A stretch of 13,728 bases of DNA from positions 1 through 13,728 of the forward strand of contig JBFXEJ010000139.1 of NCBI GenBank assembly GCA_050180235.1, written 5' to 3'. The position numbers and the translations under genes are program-made. Below the pieces are notes generated by a model. That model was not told the origin of the DNA. It did not search any database and saw only the letters and a program-made list of their open reading frames with translations. Positions 1 to 7,033 of this stretch are shown here, in pieces. How positions within the stretch are numbered: the stretch's first letter is position 1; each line of letters starts with the position of its first letter. Source of the stretch: JAABRU01 sp050180235 (GTDB taxonomy: Bacteria > Desulfobacterota > Desulfobacteria > Desulfobacterales > Desulfococcaceae).

Positions 1-104
1 TGGTATAAAATGAATTTTCTTAGCTCCCATAGATAATACGAAATCCTGCAAAATGTCAAACAAACACTGTTTTCTGTGAAAAAAATGTCATAAAGGCAAT
101 TCTT

Positions 105-133
105 TTTTAAAAAATGGTACACAGTGACCGTGT
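105..133 (-). terminator. possible weak terminator after the aldolase/zinc-ribbon operon
   Basis: Read on the minus strand, downstream of the stop at 254, ACACGG-TCA-CTGTGT can fold into a 6-bp stem with one G-U pair. It is followed within a few bases by a run of six T. The stem is short, so this is a tentative call. The rest of 1-253 is AT-rich and shows no convincing gene. Confidence 0.3.
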
Positions 134-253
134 TATTTTATTTCAAAAACAGCAGAAAGAGTCAATAGGGCAGACAGGGTATTGTGGCTGAGCAATTTCC
201 TGCTCTGTGCTGAAATTTTCGGAAACAAGTTCTGATCCAAATTCCTCCAAAGA

Positions 254-1042
254 TCATACATCCAGATTCCGGTACTGTTTCCACAGCAGAAATCCGGCCC
301 AGGCAAAGGAAATCAGCATGATTATGATTCCTGCCGCATGGGAGGCAAGAGCTATGCTGTGGTCGTATCTGATCAAACCTGTTTCTGTGAGGATATATTC
401 CCAGTCATGGAAACCATAATCAGCCGTCTGCCCAGTATAGCCGCCCAGCAGAGGCAGTTCACCTGCACGGGCATCATTGATATAAGGGGCAATATCCATG
501 AAATTCTGTCCTATCCACCACAGGCATACGGATGCGGCAAAGGCATCTCCCCTGATAAGAAAGGCTCCCATGCAGATCGACGGCATGAGCAGTTGGCCCA
601 GAGTGCCGCCCAGGGAAGTAATCAGCTCACCAAAAGGACGGAAAAGAATATGCCCGAATTCATGAAAGGGAAGGTTGACCAGATGGAGGAAACTCTCGCC
701 CGCTGCATTGGATGCGACAGAGGAAAACATGAAACGGATGCCCCATATGATCAGCAGGGCAAAAAGCAGCACCCGGCCCCAGAAAGCAATGGGGTTCATA
801 TCCTCTGCAACGCGGAAGATATTTTTCCGCAGCAGCACAGTGATTTCGGCAAGCCGTGCCCACCGGGAAGCCGTATTTCCCGGAGTCATACGCTCCGAAA
901 CCGAATCCCCGGATTTTCCGTTTTCCTTATTTTTTTCCAGAAAATTCAGATATTTTTCAACAACAACACTGCACCGGGGGCATTCGCTGAAATCCGTGTT
1001 GGAACTGAAACCGCATTTGGGACAGACACGGGCTTTTTTCAT
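254..1042 (-). CDS. zinc-ribbon membrane protein with HEFGH motif, M50-like putative metalloprotease
   Basis: This 262-residue protein opens with a four-cysteine zinc ribbon (CPKC at 7-10, CPRC at 21-24) followed by VVVEKY, a pattern seen in many short zinc-ribbon leaders of deltaproteobacterial membrane proteins. A charged linker (about 30-60) leads to hydrophobic segments near 88-108, 145-178 and 236-254. HEFGH at 127-131 sits beside a membrane segment, and a later DIAPYIND (183-190) resembles the second metal-binding region (N/D-x-x-P...D) of M50 site-2-type proteases. M50B-like peptidase is therefore the best guess; substrate and activity are unknown. Its ATG overlaps the aldolase stop (ATGA), so translation is probably coupled. 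A non-catalytic zinc-binding membrane protein remains possible. Confidence 0.8.
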   Translation of the reverse strand: MKKARVCPKCGFSSNTDFSECPRCSVVVEKYLNFLEKNKENGKSGDSVSERMTPGNTASRWARLAEITVLLRKNIFRVAEDMNPIAFWGRVLLFALLIIWGIRFMFSSVASNAAGESFLHLVNLPFHEFGHILFRPFGELITSLGGTLGQLLMPSICMGAFLIRGDAFAASVCLWWIGQNFMDIAPYINDARAGELPLLGGYTGQTADYGFHDWEYILTETGLIRYDHSIALASHAAGIIIMLISFAWAGFLLWKQYRNLDV

Positions 1043-1704
1043 GGGAACTTTTCACCGGATGGAGTTTTCTGGCCATAGGTTTTGAATTTTTCCAGCACCC
1101 TATCCATTTCCTCATCCGGTATAATCCGGCCTCCTCCGGCACACTGGGTCTGAAACCATATCTGCGCAACCAGTTCAATCTCTTCGGCCACGGCAAATGC
1201 CTGTCCGATACCGGAGCCCACAGTCACCAGCCCGTGATTTGCCATAAGCACGGCATTGTAATCACCGATGGTTTCAGATATGTTCCTGGCCAGTTCTTCC
1301 GTGCCAAAGGTGGCATAGGGCGCAAGAGGAACTTTTTTCCCTGAAAATCCAATCAGATAATGCACAGCAGGGAGTTCCCTGTTCAGGCAGGCAATGGTGG
1401 TGGCATACACGGAATGGGTGTGCACAACCGCAGAAATGTCCGGTCTTTTTTCATAGAGCGCCAGATGAAAACCCATTTCACTGGAAGGTTTGCGTGTTCC
1501 CGCTCTTATCCGGCCGTCCCTGTGCAGCACAACCACGTCTTCGGGTTTCATTTCCGTGTATTCCACCCCGCTGGGGCTGATAAGCACCAGATTTTCCTCC
1601 CTGCTGAGAATGCTCAGATTGCCTCCGGTTCCTGTTGTCAGCCATGAGGAGAGCATTTTGTTTCCAAAACGGACAATTTCTTTTCTTTCTTCTTCCAGCA
1701 TCAT
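1039..1704 (-). CDS. class II aldolase/adducin family protein, L-fuculose-phosphate-aldolase-like
   Basis: This is a zinc-dependent class II aldolase of 221 residues, close to the size of E. coli FucA. The key residues line up with the FucA family: phosphate-binding TGTGGN at 24-29 and SS at 74-75, catalytic Glu76 in SSEMGFH, and zinc ligands His95, His97 (HTHS) and His157 (NHG). Such enzymes cleave a sugar phosphate to dihydroxyacetone phosphate and an aldehyde. Substrate cannot be fixed from sequence: fuculose-1-P, rhamnulose-1-P, ribulose-P or methylthioribulose-P relatives look alike, and no sugar operon surrounds it. Two adjacent ATG codons begin the frame (1704 and 1701), with only a weak ribosome binding site. 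It lies 61 bases after the FecR gene and overlaps the zinc-ribbon gene by 4 bases. Confidence 0.88.
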   Translation of the reverse strand: MMLEEERKEIVRFGNKMLSSWLTTGTGGNLSILSREENLVLISPSGVEYTEMKPEDVVVLHRDGRIRAGTRKPSSEMGFHLALYEKRPDISAVVHTHSVYATTIACLNRELPAVHYLIGFSGKKVPLAPYATFGTEELARNISETIGDYNAVLMANHGLVTVGSGIGQAFAVAEEIELVAQIWFQTQCAGGGRIIPDEEMDRVLEKFKTYGQKTPSGEKFP

Positions 1705-1765
1705 GTTTTTGGCATCTTTCTGTTATCAGGGTAATGGGTAATGAGTCCTGCCGCAGCCTTTGATT

Positions 1766-2788
1766 TCATTTCGGATAATCGGGAAAATCAGGAAGTTCTT
1801 TGATTTCATCCGGTATTATATCATCCTCACGGTCAGGCATGTCATCGGAAACATCATTTCTGACTTCATCGCTTACACCCGGTAAGATATCCCTGTCACC
1901 GGTGATTATGTTAATGACGTCCGGTCTGGCCGCATGGGAAGAATCCGCATCCGCGACTGTATCCGGCGGAACCAGTTTGTCATTGGATACCAGAATGCCT
2001 TTGCCGAAACCCTCTTCCTCCCTGCCCTTTCTGAATTCTTCGCCATCCGGACGTATGATGAATTCCTGCCTGAGCATATTGATCTGTTCCTGCGGAAGCA
2101 TTCCGGGAACCACATCAATCCGTCCGTCAGCGGTAATTACCGCCTGCCGGAAATCTGTCAGTACGGTCGGTTCCATTTCGCATTCTTCCGGATGTTTCAT
2201 ATCCTCCCGATTTTTGCAGGGAGCGATCAGACCGACCACTTCCACAAGGGTGTTTTCCATAGTTGTCACCCGTGTGGAGGTTTCTGCTGCCTCCACAACA
2301 AAATCAGATCCGCGCACCCCCACGATGGCGGTTTTGGTCTTCACCCTGAAATCCGAACGGTCAAACCCCATAAGTTTTCTGACAAAAAAACGGGCTTTCC
2401 CCAGATTCATGGAAATAAAAGAAGCGCGTTCTTTTGTATCTTTTTCATCGAAAATATGTTCACTGATCACCACATTTGAACGCGTTGTGAGGGTGACAAG
2501 GCTGCCATCTGTGAGTTCCATGCTGACTTTTCCGTCTTCCCCTGTAATGACCGTATCCCCTCTGAAAAGAGGAATCCCTTTCATAAGTTTGAAGGCGGTA
2601 TCAGGCCGGTCTTCGTGAATGACAAAAACATCTCCCTGCATCAGCAGTACTTCGCCCAGGGACTCACCCAGCCCCGGTATGAAATTTTCCCCAATATTCA
2701 CGCCATCCGGCAGAGACAGGGCATAGGCCGCCCCACACAGTACGGAAACCGCATAGGCAATCACTGTCAGATATGATATTTTTCTCAT
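1766..2788 (-). CDS. FecR-domain periplasmic/surface protein
   Basis: This 340-residue exported protein has an N-terminal hydrophobic segment ending in alanine-rich AAYA (residues about 5-24), read as a Sec signal peptide. Residues about 45-185 match the FecR-type domain: GEVLLMQGDVFV, then a RGDTVITGEDGKVSMELTDGS block, ending in KTKTAIVGVRGSDFVVE. Unlike the sigma-factor regulator FecR it has no cytoplasmic anti-sigma part, so it resembles the stand-alone FecR proteins found beside adhesins, adenylate cyclases or outer-membrane barrels. The last ~60 residues are acidic, proline-rich and probably disordered; two cysteines near 190-205 could form a disulfide. The ATG at 2786-2788 follows a strong AGGAGGGAG site that contains the stop codon of the upstream TPR-barrel gene, which implies coupled translation and joint function. 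Confidence 0.88.
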   Translation of the reverse strand: MRKISYLTVIAYAVSVLCGAAYALSLPDGVNIGENFIPGLGESLGEVLLMQGDVFVIHEDRPDTAFKLMKGIPLFRGDTVITGEDGKVSMELTDGSLVTLTTRSNVVISEHIFDEKDTKERASFISMNLGKARFFVRKLMGFDRSDFRVKTKTAIVGVRGSDFVVEAAETSTRVTTMENTLVEVVGLIAPCKNREDMKHPEECEMEPTVLTDFRQAVITADGRIDVVPGMLPQEQINMLRQEFIIRPDGEEFRKGREEEGFGKGILVSNDKLVPPDTVADADSSHAARPDVINIITGDRDILPGVSDEVRNDVSDDMPDREDDIIPDEIKELPDFPDYPK

Positions 2789-2799
2789 GGCTCTCCCTC

Positions 2800-4299
2800 C
2801 TAATAACTTAAGGTCAGTGAAAGGGTGCTTACATTTCTGGTGTATTCATAGACAGGAATATTGGAATCATTTTTCGTGTATCTGTATTCTCCCATGATAC
2901 CGAGCCAGTCATGCCAGAGTTTCCGGGAAAGGGACAGGGAAAGGATATATCTGTCATCCTCTCGTTCAACCCCGTAAAAACTGTCCGGACTGTCATAATT
3001 TTTGGACTGGTATTCCCCGCTGAATTCCAGACTGAGATCCCAGGGCAGTATCAGCCTGCCCCCTGCCCTGCTCCGCCAGCGGTCATAATACTGATCCTCT
3101 CCGGAAGCGGAATAATCCTCATATCCGATTCCCCCGAAAAAGTTCCCTTTTCCGTCAAAAAAGGACCAGATCATATCCCCGAAGATTTCATTGGCGTGTC
3201 CGCTTCTGTCTGTATCCGCAAACCAGGTATTGTCTTTGTAGCGGTAGGAAAGACGGGCAGCCAGCCGCGTACTTATGTGCCATATGGCCTCAGGCTCCAG
3301 ACAGTGCTGTCGCAGATAACTGTCCGAACCCGCGAAATAATAACTTGGCCAGTAGTTGAAACGGAAGGTAAAGGGTTTCAGGGTATATGCGGAATACAGA
3401 TGCCCTGTGCTGCCGGAAAGGTCATATTCATCCAGATCCGAATGCCAGGTGTTGTACTGGGTGAAACCAATGCCGGTTTTATGGTTTCTGCCGGAAAATA
3501 TATCATAATTTCCTGAAAAATCTGTCACAAAGGCCCAGTCAGATTCATCCGTGAATGAATCTGTGTCATCCGGTTCCACGCTCACATTGTCATCATAGCG
3601 CACACCGGTTTCAAGATGCACGCGGTAGGGGCGGATATTTTTCTCCTGTTTTTTCAGGAAGTCAAGCCACTGGATTGCACTGTCCCGGAGAGTACCTGCT
3701 TCAGGATCATCTTTCACATATTCAAACATTTTTTCCGCCTGCCGGATGTCTCCCATTTTCTGCCAGCAGATTCCCGCATGATACAGGGCATTTGCACGGA
3801 CTGTGGTGCTCATTTCCGCAGCACGGGCAAACCAGTCTGCGGCTTTTCCGTATTCCTGCATGCGGTAAAGGGTGATGCCAGCGTAATACCGGGCCAGCAC
3901 ATTCTCCGGCTCCTCTTTTGCTGTCTGAACAAATAGTTCGGACGCTGCCACGTTATCCCCGGTTTTGTATTTCAGGTAGGCCATGTCAAATTTCAGACCG
4001 CTGATTTCCGGCCGGATATCCCAGGCTCTGTTCAGGTACGTTCCCGCCTGTGCATACTTTCCGGTCTCCAGATATGTTTTTCCAAGCCAGTGACTGTAAA
4101 AAGGATTGTCCGGGTCCAGTTCAAGAGCGATCTTCAGATTGTTTTCAGCAGACGTGTAATCCTTTTCCTCAAAGGCAAAGACCCCGAAATCATAATAGGC
4201 CCGCCCTGTTTCCCCTGTGCTGTTTTCCTGCGCTCCGGCCAGTCCGGCAGGGGACAGAGCCGCTGCCAGTACCAGAACTGTACAGAACAATTTTTGCAT
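2800..4299 (-). CDS. TPR-repeat outer-membrane beta-barrel protein (Slam/DUF560-like architecture)
   Basis: I start the protein at 4299 (499 residues), not at the ATG further upstream at 4371. AAGGAGG lies six bases before this ATG, and it is followed directly by a signal peptide (MQKLFCTVLV... cut near AGA|QE at 23). Residues about 34-215 hold five or so tetratricopeptide repeats (for example SAENNLKIALELDPDNPFYS and the EYGKAADWFARAAEM block). Residues about 226-499 alternate polar and aromatic residues in barrel strands and end in TLSLTLSY, a typical Bam recognition C-terminus with a final aromatic. TPR plus barrel in ~490 residues is the layout of Slam (DUF560) lipoprotein exporters and, in larger form, of PgaA/BcsC-type polysaccharide porins. 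Which applies is not settled. The following FecR protein is a likely partner. Confidence 0.85.
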   Translation of the reverse strand: MQKLFCTVLVLAAALSPAGLAGAQENSTGETGRAYYDFGVFAFEEKDYTSAENNLKIALELDPDNPFYSHWLGKTYLETGKYAQAGTYLNRAWDIRPEISGLKFDMAYLKYKTGDNVAASELFVQTAKEEPENVLARYYAGITLYRMQEYGKAADWFARAAEMSTTVRANALYHAGICWQKMGDIRQAEKMFEYVKDDPEAGTLRDSAIQWLDFLKKQEKNIRPYRVHLETGVRYDDNVSVEPDDTDSFTDESDWAFVTDFSGNYDIFSGRNHKTGIGFTQYNTWHSDLDEYDLSGSTGHLYSAYTLKPFTFRFNYWPSYYFAGSDSYLRQHCLEPEAIWHISTRLAARLSYRYKDNTWFADTDRSGHANEIFGDMIWSFFDGKGNFFGGIGYEDYSASGEDQYYDRWRSRAGGRLILPWDLSLEFSGEYQSKNYDSPDSFYGVEREDDRYILSLSLSRKLWHDWLGIMGEYRYTKNDSNIPVYEYTRNVSTLSLTLSY

Positions 4300-4353
4300 G
4301 ATCGGCCTCCTTTTTGAAAACAAGATGTCAGAAACACTCAAAAAAATGAAATC

Positions 4354-4382
4354 AGAATATGGGTAGTACACAGCATTGCCGA
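4354..4382 (-). promoter_or_regulatory. candidate promoter for the TPR-barrel/FecR genes
   Basis: On the minus strand, TCGGCA (4377-4382) and TATTCT (4354-4359) are separated by 17 bases. Each matches the sigma-70 consensus at four of six positions. The implied start would be about 45-50 bases before the ATG at 4299. Support is by pattern only. Confidence 0.3.
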
Positions 4383-4387
4383 ATTTG

Positions 4388-4414
4388 CAGGTTCAGATAT
4401 CCTGTCTGAACCTG
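4388..4414. promoter_or_regulatory. 27-bp perfect dyad upstream of the TPR-barrel gene, possible operator
   Basis: CAGGTTCAGA (4388-4397) and TCTGAACCTG (4405-4414) form a perfect 10-bp inverted repeat around TATCCTG. It is just upstream of the candidate -35 box of the TPR-barrel gene, where an activator could bind. Its right end overlaps the left target duplication of the MITE-like element. It has no T-run beside it, so it is not a good terminator. Confidence 0.45.
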
Positions 4415-4416
4415 AG

Positions 4417-4530
4417 TGCTCTGTCAAATAAATTTTTTAAAACAGCAGAACCGGCATCCTGCCGGTTTCGGGGTGGCAGGATGCCGCCCCCGCGATACAG
4501 AATATGTGAAAAAACTTATTTGACAGAGCA
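4417..4530. mobile_element. MITE-like non-autonomous element, 114 bp
   Basis: The ends are 22-bp inverted repeats that differ at one base: TGCTCTGTCAAATAA, then A or G, then six T (4417-4438 against 4509-4530). The pentamer CTGAG stands directly outside both ends (4412-4416 and 4531-4535), as expected of a target-site duplication. Inside is a perfect 12-bp inverted repeat, CGGCATCCTGCC (4452-4463) with GGCAGGATGCCG (4475-4486). Each half can also form its own hairpin (ACCGGCA/TGCCGGT, and GGGGTGGCA/TGCCGCCCC with one G-U pair). No reading frame of note lies inside, so a transposase would have to act in trans. I cannot name the parent IS family from the ends. The flanking bases 4533-4620 hold nothing recognisable. 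Confidence 0.75.
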
Positions 4531-4620
4531 CTGAGTGGAGTTTCAGGAAAGTTTTTTTGCACTCTGCGGAAAATGTGCGACTTTCAGTTTACAACCAGAC
4601 AGTCACCAAAGCAAGAGATT

Positions 4621-6411
4621 TTATCGTTCAGGCAGACTTTCCAGTTCCTCCCACCTTTCGTATGCGGCTTTCAGGGCTCTTTCCAGTTTTCCGAGCTGTT
4701 CTGCCATATTTGCAGTCTGTGTGCCCTGCTTTCGGTAAAATTCCGGATCAGCCAGAATATTGTGGATTCCGCTGATTTCTTTTTCTGTTTTTTCAATGAA
4801 CTCCGGAAGGCTTTCCAATTCCCTCTGCTCTTTGAAGGTCAGTCTGCGGACACTTTGCAGGGAATTTTTTTCTCTTTGGAATTTTTTCTTTGTTTTTTCA
4901 GGTGCATCAGATGGTTCCGGTTTCCGGTGAAATGACTCGTCATATCCGCCTGCGTATTCCGTGATACGGCCGCATCCCTCAAACACCAGAACATTGGTTA
5001 CGGTATTGTTGAGGAATTCCCTGTCATGGCTGACCAGCAGAACAGTTCCGCTGTAGGAAAGCAGCAGTTCTTCCAGCAGTTCCAGTGTTTCCGCGTCCAG
5101 ATCGTTGGTGGGTTCGTCAAGTACCAGGACATTGGACGGCCGGGTAAAGAGTTTTGCCAGCAGCAGCCGGTTGCGCTCTCCTCCGGAAAGAACGGACACC
5201 GGACTTCTGGCACGTTCCGGGGAAAAGAGAAAATCCCTGAGATATCCGATAATATGGCGGGATTTGCCGTTGACAGTGACCGTGTCATTTCCCCCGGCCA
5301 CATTGTCCTGCACAGTTTTTTCCTCGTCCAACTGCATCCGGAGCTGATCAAAATATGCAATTTCCAGATGGGTTCCATGCCGCACTTCCCCCTTTCCCGG
5401 AGGCAGTTCCCCCAGAAGAATGCGGAGCAGAGTGCTTTTTCCTGCGCCGTTGGGGCCGATGATTCCTGTCCTGTCCCCCCGCATGATCAGGGTGGAAAAA
5501 TCTTTGACAATTTCATCCTTTCCATAGGCAAAGCAGATATCCCTGGCCTCGATCACCAGTTTTCCCGTGCGCCGGGCATCCTGAACCTGCATTTTTGCAG
5601 AACCGAGTTTTTCACGCCAGGAATTCCGCTCCTCCCGCATCCGAAGCAGGGCACGCACCCTGCCCTCATTCCGGGTTCTGCGGGCTTTCACACCCTGGCG
5701 CAGCCAGATTTCCTCCTCTGCCAGTTTTTTGTCAAAACGGCCGCGATGGGCCGCTTCGCTTTCCAGCATGGCCTCCCTGCGCTCCAGATATGTGCTGTAT
5801 CCGCAGGCCCAGTTGAACAGCCGGCCCCGATCCAGTTCCACAATCCGGGTAGCTGTTTTCCGGAGAAACATCCGGTCATGGGTTATAAAAAGCAGGGTTT
5901 TCACATGGCGGAGAAGGAAATCCTCCAGCCAGAGAATAGCCTCAATATCCAGATGGTTGGTCGGCTCATCCAGCAGCAGAATATCCGGATTTCCGGCCAG
6001 GGCTTTTGCCAGAAACACCCGGCGCCGCAGTCCCGCGGAAAGTTCCCCGAAACCTGCATCGGGATCCAGTTTCATTCGCGACAGGATACTTTCTGCCCGG
6101 CGCCTGATTTCCTCAGTGGTTTCAGTATTCTCCTGTATTTCCGATCCGCAGACCACATCCAGCACTTTTCCCTGTATTTCCCGTGGAACCTCCTGGGGAA
6201 GAAGAGCCACGCGTATTCCCTGCTGCCAGATGATTTCACCTGAATCAGGAACAGCGTCCCTGTTTATGAGCCGAAGCAGTGTGGATTTTCCCTCCCCGTT
6301 TCTTCCCATCAGGCAGATCCTCTCTCCGCTTTCAATCTGCAGACTGACATCATCCAGCAGCAGGGGCCCGCCAAAACCCGTATTCACATTTTTTATGCTC
6401 AGTAAGGCCAT
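4621..6411 (-). CDS. uup: ABC-F family ATPase, Uup type
   Basis: This soluble 596-residue protein has two ABC ATPase domains and no membrane segments. Domain 1 shows Walker A GRNGEGKST at 36-44, signature LSAGL at 124-128 and Walker B ILLLDEPTNHLD at 144-155. Domain 2 shows GPNGAGKST at 319-327, LSGGE at 408-412 and VLVLDEPTNDLD at 428-439. The charged linker at about 205-275 is the P-site-tRNA-interaction region of ABC-F proteins. Residues about 520-595 form a charged coiled coil, which is the Uup hallmark. Family knowledge: ABC-F proteins act on ribosomes, and Uup also affects precise transposon excision and branched DNA. The first signature is LSAG rather than LSGG. Initiation at 6411 has only a weak GGGA site. 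It appears monocistronic. Confidence 0.93.
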   Translation of the reverse strand: MALLSIKNVNTGFGGPLLLDDVSLQIESGERICLMGRNGEGKSTLLRLINRDAVPDSGEIIWQQGIRVALLPQEVPREIQGKVLDVVCGSEIQENTETTEEIRRRAESILSRMKLDPDAGFGELSAGLRRRVFLAKALAGNPDILLLDEPTNHLDIEAILWLEDFLLRHVKTLLFITHDRMFLRKTATRIVELDRGRLFNWACGYSTYLERREAMLESEAAHRGRFDKKLAEEEIWLRQGVKARRTRNEGRVRALLRMREERNSWREKLGSAKMQVQDARRTGKLVIEARDICFAYGKDEIVKDFSTLIMRGDRTGIIGPNGAGKSTLLRILLGELPPGKGEVRHGTHLEIAYFDQLRMQLDEEKTVQDNVAGGNDTVTVNGKSRHIIGYLRDFLFSPERARSPVSVLSGGERNRLLLAKLFTRPSNVLVLDEPTNDLDAETLELLEELLLSYSGTVLLVSHDREFLNNTVTNVLVFEGCGRITEYAGGYDESFHRKPEPSDAPEKTKKKFQREKNSLQSVRRLTFKEQRELESLPEFIEKTEKEISGIHNILADPEFYRKQGTQTANMAEQLGKLERALKAAYERWEELESLPER

Positions 6412-6968
6412 GAAATTCCCATTGTCTGATACCGATTAACTATTGATGTTATACAATACAGTCAGTTTTCTTCTGTCTGATTACAGGATACTGCTTTTTC
6501 AGAAGCATGTTTTCAACAGCGATTTGTTATGAAACCGGCATGAATGTTCAGATTCCGTGAATTACTGAAAACAGGCTGAATATCAAAAAAATGCGCAATC
6601 CTGCCGGATTTTGTGCTGTGAAACAAAACAGAATCCATATTTTCCATTATAGCAGATCTGAGGCAAATGAAAAGGTTTTTCAGGAAAAATATCGGCAGTC
6701 TCTGAGGCAGATTCTTTGTAAACAGAAAATACAGTTGTATGAAGGGGGCATTTGTCTGATGGGCACGTATCAGAGTAAGGCAGGCAGGGATGTGCCGGGC
6801 AGATAGTCCGGCACTTCACCTGCTTTAAGAAAAGTGAAATTTCTTAAAATACAATTGGTTTCAGGTGTGAGAAAAATAAAATACTGAAACCTGAAACCGG
6901 CATATCAGGAATTTTCAAACAGGCTCCAAGGTAAGGGCAGAGCAGTTTTGGACAGAAACAAAACTTTT
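6412..6968. other. noncoding gap with three perfect inverted repeats
   Basis: No convincing gene is present; open frames of 70-80 codons on both strands here look like chance and lack family features. Three perfect dyads lie close together: GTGCCGG/CCGGCAC (6792-6798 with 6808-6814), TTTAAGAAA/TTTCTTAAA (6824-6832 with 6840-6848), and GGTTTCAGGT/ACCTGAAACC (6857-6866 with 6889-6898). In the last, CTGAAACC is also directly repeated at 6884-6891 and 6891-6898. The half nearer 6412 should contain the uup promoter, but I see no clear one. Confidence 0.5.
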
Positions 6969-7010
6969 GTCTGAATCCCTGAAGGTTTGAAACCTCTCAG
7001 GGATTTTCAG
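6969..7010 (-). terminator. strong hairpin terminator after the penicillin-acylase gene
   Basis: AATCCCTGA (6974-6982) pairs with TCAGGGATT (6997-7005). Inside it AGGTTT pairs with AAACCT. Outside, GTCTG pairs with CAGAC after a 2-base bulge. The stem starts about 25 bases past the stop at 7034. On the minus strand it is followed by AAAAGTTTTGTTTC, a broken U-tract. Confidence 0.7.
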
Positions 7011-7033
7011 ACATACATTCCGGAATCAAATCA

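Noticed and set aside
338..1078. Long plus-strand frame opposite the zinc-ribbon and aldolase genes
   Set aside because: It lies antisense to two proteins with clear motifs; its own translation has no family signature.
1800..2618. 272-codon plus-strand frame opposite the FecR gene
   Set aside because: Serine-rich antisense translation with no signature; the minus-strand gene has a signal peptide, FecR domain and ribosome site.
4300..4371. Longer N-terminus of the TPR-barrel protein from the ATG at 4371
   Set aside because: It would place 24 residues before a clear signal peptide; the ATG at 4299 has AAGGAGG at ideal spacing.
5026..6243. 405-codon plus-strand frame opposite uup
   Set aside because: Antisense shadow of a fully conserved ABC-F gene, with low-complexity Gln/Pro/Phe composition and no motif.
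6583..6819. Overlapping 70-80 codon frames on both strands in the 6412-7033 gap
   Set aside because: No ribosome site or recognisable family, and the composition looks like noncoding DNA with inverted repeats.
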